From: Pseudomonadota bacterium
GTDB taxonomy: Bacteria; Pseudomonadota; Gammaproteobacteria; Steroidobacterales; Steroidobacteraceae
NCBI GenBank assembly: GCA_018241505.1
Contig: JAFEDS010000013.1
Span: 1,417 to 65,416, forward strand
DNA length: 64,000 nucleotides
Reading direction: 5' to 3'
Both the position numbers and the translations under genes were made by a program. Numbering within the stretch: position 1 is the stretch's first letter; each line of letters begins with the position of its first letter. The notes beneath the pieces were generated by a model that saw nothing but the letters and a program-made list of their open reading frames with translations, did not search any database and was not told the origin of the DNA. Positions 17,823 to 25,694 of this stretch are shown piece after piece.

Positions 17823-18740
17823 ATGGCGAAGATCAAACTAGCAATTGTGGGCCTGGGGAAGATTGCACGCGACCAGCATCTGCCGTCCTTGGCCGCCAGC
17901 GACGACTTCGAGTTGGTTGGTGTTGCTAGTCCTCACAACGCCCTCGACGGCGTGCCCAGCTTCGAGGACCTGGCCAGCTTGTTGGATGCAGTGACTGCTA
18001 TCGACGCTGTCTCCTTGTGTACGACACCCCAGGTGCGATACGAGATTGCACGGCTTGCCCTGGAGCGCGGCCTTCACGTCCTGCTGGAGAAGCCGCCGGG
18101 TGCTACGGTCAGTGAAGTCGTCGCGCTGGCTGAACTTGCGAAAGCCAGGAAGGTGGCTCTGTTCGCGTCGTGGCACTCACGGCATGCGGCGGCGGTTGAG
18201 CCCGCGCGTGCCTGGCTCGCGGCGCGCCAGATCCGCAGTGTCACAGTCAATTGGAAGGAGGACGTGCGCGTCTGGCATCCCGGCCAGGCGTGGATCTGGA
18301 AAGCCGGCGGACTCGGAGTGTTCGATCCCGGGATCAATGCGCTGTCCATACTGACTCGCATTCTCCCGTATCCCTTGCTGTTGCAGAGTGCTGAGCTGCG
18401 TTTCCCGAGCAACTGTCAGACTCCCATCGCGGCCACCCTCGAGTTCCGCGGCGCAACCCGCATGGAGCTGGATTTCCTGCATCCCGGCCCGCCGTGTTGG
18501 GATATCGATGTGGACACCGAGGCGGGCCGCCTGAGCCTGTCCAAGGGAGGCAGTGAGATGCGGCTCAACAATGAGCCGATGTCCGTGCCACACCGCCGCG
18601 AATACCCCGGCTTGTATGCGCGCTTCGCGGACCTGGTGCGGCGCGGATCGACCGATGTTGATACAGCACCGCTACAGCTCGTCGCGGATGCGTTTCTGAG
18701 TGGGCAACGGGTGGAGGTGGCGCCGTTTGTCGAACCGTAA
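17823..18740 (+). CDS. Gfo/Idh/MocA oxidoreductase, D-galactose 1-dehydrogenase-like
   Basis: A 305-residue NAD(P)-dependent dehydrogenase. The Rossmann motif IVGLGKIARDQHLPSL is at the N-terminus, the EKPPG motif with the catalytic Lys at residue ~90, and a WKEDVRVWHPGQ-WIW segment in the substrate domain as in D-galactose/L-arabinose 1-dehydrogenases of the De Ley-Doudoroff route. The product would be galactonolactone. It begins one base after the regulator gene and closes the operon. Lactonase and galactonate dehydratase genes are not seen next to it. L-arabinose or fucose could be alternative substrates. Confidence 0.87.
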   Translation: MAKIKLAIVGLGKIARDQHLPSLAASDDFELVGVASPHNALDGVPSFEDLASLLDAVTAIDAVSLCTTPQVRYEIARLALERGLHVLLEKPPGATVSEVVALAELAKARKVALFASWHSRHAAAVEPARAWLAARQIRSVTVNWKEDVRVWHPGQAWIWKAGGLGVFDPGINALSILTRILPYPLLLQSAELRFPSNCQTPIAATLEFRGATRMELDFLHPGPPCWDIDVDTEAGRLSLSKGGSEMRLNNEPMSVPHRREYPGLYARFADLVRRGSTDVDTAPLQLVADAFLSGQRVEVAPFVEP

Positions 18741-18763
18741 GGGGTCGAACTATACTGCTCAAC

Positions 18764-19105
18764 ATGGTTGCGCCTGTTGACCTGGAGCGCCTCAATCAAC
18801 TCACGGACGGAGATCCTGATTTCACTCGCGAGCTGGCGTCAGCTTTCTCGGACAGTGGCCATCAACAGTTAGCTGAGATCGAGAAGGCGCTGGAGGCGTC
18901 CGATCGCGCCGCCATCGCCCGGGCGGCACACAAGCTGAAGGGCGCCAGCGCCAACCTCTATGCTGAGGCGCTGACGGAGCTGGCCCTGCGGCTCGAAACC
19001 GAAGCGCCGACTGGCGACATCGAGCAACTGCGGCAGGTGAGCGCAGCACTCCGGCAGGAATTCGCTCGCACGAATGAGTTCCTCAGTGGCATTCAGCCCT
19101 TGTAA
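18764..19105 (+). CDS. Orphan histidine phosphotransfer (HPt) domain protein
   Basis: A 113-residue single-domain HPt protein. The phosphorylated residue is probably His56 in AARAAHKLKGASANL, placed in the four-helix pattern of the fold. It carries no kinase or receiver domain, so it must relay phosphate between proteins encoded elsewhere. It starts 23 bases after the galactose dehydrogenase gene on the same strand. Its last 13 bases overlap the end of the opposing aminotransferase gene. Confidence 0.85.
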   Translation: MVAPVDLERLNQLTDGDPDFTRELASAFSDSGHQQLAEIEKALEASDRAAIARAAHKLKGASANLYAEALTELALRLETEAPTGDIEQLRQVSAALRQEFARTNEFLSGIQPL

Positions 19106-20226
19106 GTCGACAAGTAAGGCCGCAGCCGGGCGATTGCGTCCTCTACTTCCTTCGTTGCCACGGCAAAACTGAAGCGCATGAAATGCCGGCCCTCGACGGG
19201 GTCGAAGTCGATACCCGGCGCTGTTGCCACTCCGGTGTTGCGCAAAATGGCTTCGCAGAATCTCAGGCTGTTGTCAGTGAAGCGGCGAACATCGGCGTAG
19301 ATGTAGAAGGCGCCGTCCGGGGGCGCAATGTCAGCCAGCCCGAGAGCGGGCAGCGCCGCCAGCAACAGCTCGCGATTTCGCGCATACATGGCCACGTGTT
19401 TCTGCAGCTCGGGGTGGCTGTCGAGCGCGACGAGCCCCGCGTGTTGACTGAGCGACGGTGCGGTCAGAAACATGTTGCCCATGTAGGCGCGGGCGCGTGC
19501 GATGTGGTGCGGCGGGACGAGCAGCCAACCCAGGCGCCAGCCCACCATGCTGAAGTACTTGGAGAAGCTGTTGACGACCAGTGCCGACTTGCCGAACTCG
19601 AGCATTGAGTGGGCCCGTTCGCCGTAACTCAGGCCGTGGTAGATCTCATCCGAAATGATCCGGATCCGCCGTTCCCGGCATACCTGCTCAATCGCGCGCA
19701 ACTCGGCGGCGCCGATGATGGTTCCCGTGGGGTTCGCCGGACTTGCGACAATCACTCCCGCCGGCGCAGGCTCCAGCGCCGCCAGGGCGGCGGCCGTGAG
19801 CTGGAAGCGAGTGCTGCGGTCGCAGGGGATCTCAACAGGCTCGAGATTGAGAGCCCGCAAAGTGTTGCGGTACGCAACATAACCCGGCCGGGCGAGTGCA
19901 ACACGATCGCCCGGAGAGAAGCTCGTGCTCAAAGCGAGCACCAGGGCAGGGGAGGCGCCGCAAGTCAGAATGAACTGCTCCGGTGTCACCTCAACACCAT
20001 AACTGTCCTGGTAGTGGCGCACGAGGCGGGCTTTCAGCGCCGTGCTCTCCCAATAGCCCATGCCGTCGGTGTCGAGCACTTCGTGAGCGCGTGCAATCGC
20101 ACCCTGCGGGGCGCCGGTCGACGGCTGGCCGAACTCCATGTGGATGATGGAGCGGCCCTGTGCCTTCAGGTCATGCGCCAGGCGGCTGATGGCAATGGCG
20201 TGAAACGGTTCTACTTCGGTTCGCAT
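19093..20226 (-). CDS. Class I/II pyridoxal-phosphate aminotransferase
   Basis: A 377-residue fold-type I aminotransferase. Seen are the N-terminal MEFGQPSTGAP, the cofactor-binding ASPANPTGT (Asn-Pro-x-Gly), DEIYHGLSYG, and SFSKYFSMVGWRLGW with the Schiff-base Lys, plus the C-terminal FMRFSFA arginine motif that binds the substrate carboxylate. It resembles aspartate/aromatic aminotransferase-like proteins; the amino acid substrate cannot be fixed by eye. Convergent with the HPt gene (13-base overlap), it starts only 30 bases from the divergent small gene at 20257. Confidence 0.92.
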   Translation of the reverse strand: MRTEVEPFHAIAISRLAHDLKAQGRSIIHMEFGQPSTGAPQGAIARAHEVLDTDGMGYWESTALKARLVRHYQDSYGVEVTPEQFILTCGASPALVLALSTSFSPGDRVALARPGYVAYRNTLRALNLEPVEIPCDRSTRFQLTAAALAALEPAPAGVIVASPANPTGTIIGAAELRAIEQVCRERRIRIISDEIYHGLSYGERAHSMLEFGKSALVVNSFSKYFSMVGWRLGWLLVPPHHIARARAYMGNMFLTAPSLSQHAGLVALDSHPELQKHVAMYARNRELLLAALPALGLADIAPPDGAFYIYADVRRFTDNSLRFCEAILRNTGVATAPGIDFDPVEGRHFMRFSFAVATKEVEDAIARLRPYLSTYKG

Positions 20227-20256
20227 GCCGCCAATTCTAGATTAAAGTCCGGTGCC

Positions 20257-20478
20257 ATGGACCCCCGCGACAATCATCCCTACGACCGAATACCGGATGT
20301 CCGCGATGGGTTGACACGTCAGGAGCGGATCGTCCTGTATGTTCTGCATCAGACGCAGCAGGAGCGGGGCGGCCGCAATGTGCCGACCGCCATGTTGTGG
20401 GGGCGCGTCTGTGAATACTTCTACATCAGTCCCGAAGCGCTTTCCGAGATGCTCGCGCGTCTCGGCGCGCGTAAGTGA
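20257..20478 (+). CDS. Small hypothetical protein
   Basis: A 73-residue protein that I do not recognise. It is mostly helical in appearance, with QERIVLYVLHQTQQERGGRNVP followed by LWGRVCEYFYISPEALSEMLARLG, which could be a small DNA- or protein-binding helical bundle. It starts 30 bases from the divergent aminotransferase gene and ends 9 bases before the esterase start. It could therefore share a promoter with the esterase. The amino-acid composition looks like a real gene rather than an antisense frame. Confidence 0.6.
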   Translation: MDPRDNHPYDRIPDVRDGLTRQERIVLYVLHQTQQERGGRNVPTAMLWGRVCEYFYISPEALSEMLARLGARK

Positions 20479-20487
20479 GGTCTCGCA

Positions 20488-21966
20488 TTGATCGTCATGG
20501 CATCCCTCATTCTGGCGGCTTCCATCGTCCAGATCGACAGCGGCCGGATTTCCGGTAGTACGCAGTCCGGAGTTTCCTCCTATAAGGGCATTCCTTACGC
20601 AGCGCCGCCTGTAGGAAATCTGCGCTGGCGTCCGCCGCAGCCGGTGCCTGCATGGAGCGGGACGCGGCCCGCTGACAAGGTCGGACCTTTGTGCAAGCAG
20701 AAAATCAATACAGAGGACAACGGCATAGGTCCGCCGCCTGACAGCGAGGATTGCCTGAACCTCGATGTCTACGCGCCGGCCAAGGCGCGCCGCGGGAGCC
20801 TTCCGGTCATGTTCTGGATCCATGGCGGCGGCTACGTCAACGGCTCGGGAACCGCGGCTCTCTATAACGGGACCGGATTGGCGAAGCAGGGCGTGGTGGT
20901 GGTTTCCATCAACTATCGTCTCGGCCGGTTCGGTTTCTTCGCCCACCCGGCGCTGACGAAGGAAAGTCCCGACGGTCCGCTCGGTAACTACGCGTTCATG
21001 GACCAAATCGCGGCGCTGCAGTGGGTGAAGCGCAATATCGCGGTCTTCGGCGGCGATCCCGGTAATGTCACTATCTTTGGTGAGTCCGCGGGCGGCGGTG
21101 CTGTCATCAATCTTATGTTTTCTCCGGCTGCCCGGGGTTTGTTTTACAAGGCCATTTCACAGTCCGGTGTGTCGCGTGCCCCCTTCCCGTATTTGAACCG
21201 CGAGAATGAGGAGGGCATTGCTTCCGCGGAAGATCAGGGCAAGTTCTTTGCGATACAACTGGGTGTCGCCAGCGATGATGTCAGCGCGCTGCGGGCGATT
21301 CCAGCGCAGCGGATCGTCGACGCCGGCGATCCGGAATTCCCAACGGGCGGCCCCATGATCGATGGCAAGATTCTGACATCGCGCGCCGATGTGGCTTTTG
21401 CACAGCATGGCGAAGCTCATATCCCCTTCCTGCTCGGCAGTAACGCCGCGGAATTTCCGCCGCCGCACGATGCGTGGCAACAGCGCTACTTCATGCGATT
21501 CCCAGCATCCCAAGGCGCGCGATTGCTACAGGCGTACGGTTCTGAAGATGCTTACAACACCAACATCGTGAGTGATGTCCTGTTCACCGAGACGGCACGT
21601 TCGCTGGCGCGCCTTCACTCCGAGGTTGCCCCGGTATACCTGTATCGGTTCAGTGTGTTGTCGGAACAGGCGCCTAAGGAGCTGAAGGCCGCCCCTCACG
21701 CGTCCGATCGCCAGTATGTGTTCAAGACCTTGAACACATCTCCCTGGCCCACGGGACCGATGGATGAGAAAGCGGCCGCGCTGATCAGTGCGTACTGGGT
21801 TGCGTTCGCCAGAACCGGCGATCCCAATGGAGAGGGCCGGCTGAAGTGGCCCGCCTATCGCCCGGCGGACGACCAGCTCATTGATTTCAGGAATGATGGA
21901 CCGGTGATTGAAAAGACCCCAAACGCCACGGCGTTGGATGTCATCGCATCAGGGTACACGCAGTAG
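20488..21966 (+). CDS. Type B carboxylesterase/lipase
   Basis: A 492-residue carboxylesterase family enzyme. The short hydrophobic N-terminus (MASLILAASIVQ) may be a weak export signal. The oxyanion motif WIHGGGY and the nucleophile elbow GESAGGG are clear, and EDCLNLDVYAP is the family's second signature. Such enzymes hydrolyse carboxyl esters. The first codon here is TTG; an in-frame ATG at 20497 is equally possible. Its 3' end overlaps the opposing quinone reductase gene by 18 bases. Confidence 0.9.
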   Translation: MIVMASLILAASIVQIDSGRISGSTQSGVSSYKGIPYAAPPVGNLRWRPPQPVPAWSGTRPADKVGPLCKQKINTEDNGIGPPPDSEDCLNLDVYAPAKARRGSLPVMFWIHGGGYVNGSGTAALYNGTGLAKQGVVVVSINYRLGRFGFFAHPALTKESPDGPLGNYAFMDQIAALQWVKRNIAVFGGDPGNVTIFGESAGGGAVINLMFSPAARGLFYKAISQSGVSRAPFPYLNRENEEGIASAEDQGKFFAIQLGVASDDVSALRAIPAQRIVDAGDPEFPTGGPMIDGKILTSRADVAFAQHGEAHIPFLLGSNAAEFPPPHDAWQQRYFMRFPASQGARLLQAYGSEDAYNTNIVSDVLFTETARSLARLHSEVAPVYLYRFSVLSEQAPKELKAAPHASDRQYVFKTLNTSPWPTGPMDEKAAALISAYWVAFARTGDPNGEGRLKWPAYRPADDQLIDFRNDGPVIEKTPNATALDVIASGYTQ

Positions 21967-22932
21967 GACCTTACCGACGGTCCTTCCTTCCGCCAGCAAC
22001 CGATGTCCATCGGCCGCATTGGACATCGGTAGTACCGAATCAATCACGGGTGCGATCCGCCCCGATTCTATGAGCGGCCAAACATTCTCGCGCACTGCCT
22101 TCACAATCGCCGCTTTCTGCGCGCGGGGCCGGGCCCGCAGCGTTGTTGCGCTCACGCTGTGCCGTTTCATCATGAGTGAACGCAACGGCAACGATGGGTC
22201 GGCACTTGCGCCCGTGTTACCGATAATGACCAGGTGGCCGTCCAGCGCCAGGCAGCTCAAATTTCGCACCAGGTAATCGGCGCCCACAATGTCCAGGATC
22301 CGGTCTACTCCCTTGCCTCCTGTTGCCAGCAGTGTCTGCTTACTGAAGTCGGTGTCCCGATAATTGATCAGGATGTCGGCTCCGAGCGCGGCACACCGGT
22401 TCAGCTTCTCGTTGCTGCCGGCCGTGGTGACGACCGTGACCCCGAGGGCCTTGGCCCATTGAATGGCGAATGTGCCGATGCCACTGCCCCCGCCGTGAAT
22501 GAGCACGCTCATCCCTGGGCGCAGCCCGGTTATCATGTACAAGTTGGAATAAACGGTGCAGGCCGTCTCGGGCAAACCGGCCGCGTCCACCAGGTCCACT
22601 CCCCGAGGCAGAGGCAGTACCTGTTCCCACGGCACCGCCACCTGTTCCGCGTAGCCGCCCCCGGTCAGAAGGGCGCAGACCCGATCACCCACTTTCCAAT
22701 CGCGCGCGGCGTTTCCAACCCAACTGACGGTACCTGAACATTCCAACCCGAGGATGGGGGACGCACCTGCCGGTACCGGGTAAGCACCGCGTCTTTGCAG
22801 CAGGTCGGCGTTGTTGATGCCCGCCGCCCGGATATCGATCACCACTTCGTCCGCCGCGGGAGCGGGCGCCGCTGTGTCCGACCAGGCAAGAACCTCAGGT
22901 GGTCCTGGATGTGCGAAGGTAATCGCGTGCAT
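21949..22932 (-). CDS. NAD(P)H quinone oxidoreductase, zinc-independent MDR family
   Basis: A 327-residue medium-chain dehydrogenase/reductase of the quinone oxidoreductase (PIG3/QOR) type. It starts MHAITFAHPGPPEVL and has the GINNADLLQRRG segment and the nucleotide-binding GGGSGIGTFAIQWAKALG. The cysteine and histidine ligands of zinc alcohol dehydrogenases are absent, which fits NADPH-dependent reduction of quinones. It lies 18 bases downstream of the alpha/beta hydrolase gene on the minus strand, so the pair may be co-transcribed. Confidence 0.92.
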   Translation of the reverse strand: MHAITFAHPGPPEVLAWSDTAAPAPAADEVVIDIRAAGINNADLLQRRGAYPVPAGASPILGLECSGTVSWVGNAARDWKVGDRVCALLTGGGYAEQVAVPWEQVLPLPRGVDLVDAAGLPETACTVYSNLYMITGLRPGMSVLIHGGGSGIGTFAIQWAKALGVTVVTTAGSNEKLNRCAALGADILINYRDTDFSKQTLLATGGKGVDRILDIVGADYLVRNLSCLALDGHLVIIGNTGASADPSLPLRSLMMKRHSVSATTLRARPRAQKAAIVKAVRENVWPLIESGRIAPVIDSVLPMSNAADGHRLLAEGRTVGKVLLRVP

Positions 22933-22950
22933 CTGCGCTGCGAAGTGGCC

Positions 22951-23778
22951 TCAACTACGGAAGAATGCTAGCAGATCGGCGTTGATTGTCTCCGCCTGCG
23001 TGGTGCACATGCCATGGGGAAATCCCTTGTACGTCTTCAAAGTCCCGTTCTTGACCAGCTTGGCGCTGAGCGGTCCGGAGTTCGCATAAGGGACGATTTG
23101 ATCGTCGTCACCGTGCATGACCAGGGTCGGGACGGTGATCTTCTTCAGGTCTTCCGTGAAGTCGGTCTGTGAGAAGGCAACGATGCCGTCATAGTGTGCC
23201 TTTGTGCTGCCCATCATTCCCTGGCGCCACCAGTTCTGAATGACCCCTTCCAGGACTTTCGCGCCCGGGCGGTTGAATCCATAGAACGGGCCCGACGGCA
23301 GGTCGCGGTAGAACTGGGCGCGGTTGGCGGCGAGCGTTGCCTGCAGCCCATCAAACACTTCCTTGGGAAGTCCGTCCGGGTTGTTGGGTGTCTTCACCAT
23401 GATGGGGGGCACGGCGCTGATGAGCACCGCCTTGCCGACACGACTTTCGCCGTGACGCCCGATGTAGTGAGTCACTTCGCCGCCGCCCGTCGAATGTCCA
23501 ACATGAAAGGCGTTCTTCAGGTTCAGATGCGCGGTCAACGCCGCGAGATCGTCGGCGTAGTGATCCATGTCATGACCGTCCGCCACCTGCGTCGAGCGGC
23601 CGTGGCCGCGGCGATCGTGGGCAATGACCCGGAAACCCTTATTGACGAAGAACAGGAGCTGCGCGTCCCAATCGTCGGCTGAGAGTGGCCAGCCGTGCGA
23701 AAACACGATCGGCTGACCGCTGCCCCAGTCCTTGTAGTAAATCGTCACGCCGTCTTTGGTGGTAATGGTATTGCTCAT
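22951..23778 (-). CDS. Alpha/beta hydrolase, non-heme chloroperoxidase/esterase type
   Basis: A 275-residue alpha/beta hydrolase close to bacterial non-heme chloroperoxidases and arylesterases. Visible are [25 protein letters not shown], the elbow G-H-S-T-G-G-G with Ser, [12 protein letters not shown] with the acid, and FPHGMCTT with the His. The ATG at 23778 starts [17 protein letters not shown] as in the family; an earlier in-frame start would add 31 residues of low family character. Confidence 0.93.
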   Translation of the reverse strand: MSNTITTKDGVTIYYKDWGSGQPIVFSHGWPLSADDWDAQLLFFVNKGFRVIAHDRRGHGRSTQVADGHDMDHYADDLAALTAHLNLKNAFHVGHSTGGGEVTHYIGRHGESRVGKAVLISAVPPIMVKTPNNPDGLPKEVFDGLQATLAANRAQFYRDLPSGPFYGFNRPGAKVLEGVIQNWWRQGMMGSTKAHYDGIVAFSQTDFTEDLKKITVPTLVMHGDDDQIVPYANSGPLSAKLVKNGTLKTYKGFPHGMCTTQAETINADLLAFFRS

Positions 23779-23963
23779 GGCTCTTTGGCTCCGCGGGGGT
23801 TGTTGGGCGTCCGGGGGCAGTCTGTCATGGGCCGGCAGGGGCGGATTGAATGAATCTTCGCCAATAGCCACAAGCCCGTGGTTATATTGTTATGGAAATT
23901 CGGTCTGGTAGCGGCGGGGTCCAGGGCGGGGCAGGGCCGCTTCGGGAGGGTAAACTTGCGTCG

Positions 23964-24758
23964 ATGACGGATCCCGTTCTGTATGCAGTCGCCGGCCTTT
24001 TCGTAGGCGCCATGGTAGGTTTGACGGGGGTGGGCGGCGGCTCACTCATGACGCCGATCCTGGTACTCATTTTTGGCCAGCCGCCCGCCGTGGCGGTCGG
24101 TACCGATCTCATTTTCTCCGCCACGACCAAGCTCGTAGCGACCGGCTCCTTTGGGTATAGCCGCCGCGTCGATTGGCGCATCGTAGGCCGTCTCGCACTA
24201 GGCAGTATTCCAGGTGCCGCCGCCGTCGCGTATTGGTTCTGGATTTCCCATCGCACACCCGGCGTGATTGAGCACGTGATCGCCCGGGCGCTGGCGATCA
24301 TCCTAGCCGTCGCCGCGCTTGCGATGCTGTTGCAATATCCGCTGCGCAGGCTGGGGCTCAGGCTCACGTCGGTGTGGATCGAGCGCGCGGAGCGTTTCAC
24401 GCTGCCCCTGACCGTCATTACCGGCTTGGGCCTCGGTGCGGCCGTCACACTGACGTCGGTTGGCGCGGGTGCTTTGGGCGTCGTGGCGCTGCTGGCCCTT
24501 TACCCATTGCGGCTCACTGGCGACCGATTGGTCGCGACTGACATTGCACATGCGTTGCCGGTCACCGTAATTGCCGGCGCCACCCATGCGTTATTAGGTC
24601 ACGTGGACTTGCATCTGCTGGTTTTTCTTCTGGCCGGTTCGATTCCCGGCGTGCTGCTGGCCTCGCGGGCCACGGTAAAGTTGCCGGCCATCCTGACCAA
24701 CACCCTGGTGGCGATCATGCTCGCATTTGTCAGTCAGCGGATGTTGTTCGGCCAGTAG
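23964..24758 (+). CDS. TSUP-family permease (TauE/SafE type)
   Basis: A 264-residue membrane protein with about eight helices. GLFVGAMVGLTGVGGGSLMTPIL is the first of the two inverted repeat motifs of the TauE/SafE (TSUP) family. GLGLGAAVTLTSVGAGALGVVAL is the second. The family exports or imports sulfite, sulfonates or sulfate. The gene converges on cysH with a 14-base gap, which fits a sulfur role but does not decide the substrate. The ATG at 23964 has a GGAGGG 13 bases upstream; an in-frame ATG at 23892 would add hydrophilic residues. Confidence 0.9.
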   Translation: MTDPVLYAVAGLFVGAMVGLTGVGGGSLMTPILVLIFGQPPAVAVGTDLIFSATTKLVATGSFGYSRRVDWRIVGRLALGSIPGAAAVAYWFWISHRTPGVIEHVIARALAIILAVAALAMLLQYPLRRLGLRLTSVWIERAERFTLPLTVITGLGLGAAVTLTSVGAGALGVVALLALYPLRLTGDRLVATDIAHALPVTVIAGATHALLGHVDLHLLVFLLAGSIPGVLLASRATVKLPAILTNTLVAIMLAFVSQRMLFGQ

Positions 24759-24772
24759 CGGACCGACCGCAC

Positions 24773-25549
24773 TCAGTCTTCGTGCAGTCCGCACTCGCGC
24801 TTCAGCCCGAAGAAGCGCAACTGATCCACGCTGTCGACTTCAGTGATGGAACGGGTCGTATGCCAGTCGCCGATGGACAGGTAACCCTTGTCCCACAGCG
24901 GGTGATACGGCAGACCGTTGGCCTTGAGATAGCGGCCGACGTCGCGATCCGTCCAGTCGTATAGCGGATGCACCTTGAACCGACCGCGCTTCAGCTCCAC
25001 GGGCGCAATGTTCTCGCGCGTCTTCGCCTGTGCACGCCGCAGACCCGAAAACCAGGTCGTGGCGCGCAGCTCTTTCAGAGCCCGCTCCATCGGCTCCTTC
25101 TTGTTCATCTGGTTGTACTGCTCGATGCCTTCGAGTCCCTTGTCCCACAACTTGCCGTAACGGGATTCCTGCCAGGCCGGTGAGGACACCGAACGGTAGG
25201 TCTTCAGATTCAGATTGAGCTTTTCGGTGAGCTCATCAATGAACTGATACGTCTCGGGGAACAGGTAGCCGGTATCGACCAGGATCACGGGAATACCGGG
25301 AACGACCTGGTTGACCATGTGCAGCATGACGGCGGACTGGGCACCGAAGCTCGAGGACAGGACGTGTGTGGCGGGCAGCAATTCCACCGCCTGCTCGATG
25401 CGCTGCTGCGCCGGCAGATTCTCCATGGAGCGGTTCACGACCGCGAGGGCTTCCCGGTCGATGTTTTCGCGGTCCGCGCCGAACCAGCGCGCCAGCGAAT
25501 TGGCCAAGGAATTAGTCAGGGACCCAGCAGCCGTCAAATTCACGTTCAT
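24773..25549 (-). CDS. cysH: Phosphoadenylyl-sulfate (PAPS) reductase
   Basis: A 258-residue reductase of assimilatory sulfate reduction that turns PAPS into sulfite using thioredoxin. The PP-loop-like [26 protein letters not shown], the TWFSGLRR segment and the C-terminal ECGLH with the catalytic Cys253 are present. The paired cysteines that bind the iron-sulfur cluster of APS reductases are absent, so PAPS is the expected substrate. The ATG at 25549 lies one base from a GGGAGG. The GTG two codons later (25543) has that site at the usual 7-base spacing and may be the true start. Confidence 0.95.
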   Translation of the reverse strand: MNVNLTAAGSLTNSLANSLARWFGADRENIDREALAVVNRSMENLPAQQRIEQAVELLPATHVLSSSFGAQSAVMLHMVNQVVPGIPVILVDTGYLFPETYQFIDELTEKLNLNLKTYRSVSSPAWQESRYGKLWDKGLEGIEQYNQMNKKEPMERALKELRATTWFSGLRRAQAKTRENIAPVELKRGRFKVHPLYDWTDRDVGRYLKANGLPYHPLWDKGYLSIGDWHTTRSITEVDSVDQLRFFGLKRECGLHED

Positions 25550-25649
25550 CCTCCCACGGGAGAGTGAACTTTAGTCGTACGGGCCCCGGACCAGAACGAA
25601 GCGTTGCTAATGAGTTCGTGTGTTCTGGTTATAAACCGGTCTGAAGACG

Positions 25650-25673
25650 CTGCCCCAGCCTGGGCTGGGGCAG
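25650..25673 (-). terminator. Perfect 11-bp inverted repeat downstream of the TonB receptor gene
   Basis: CTGCCCCAGCC and its exact complement flank a two-base loop, starting 22 bases after the receptor stop. No long U-tract follows on the minus strand, so this is a stable hairpin, perhaps a weak or Rho-assisted terminator. Confidence 0.5.
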
Positions 25674-25694
25674 ATTTATAGATAAATCAAAGGC

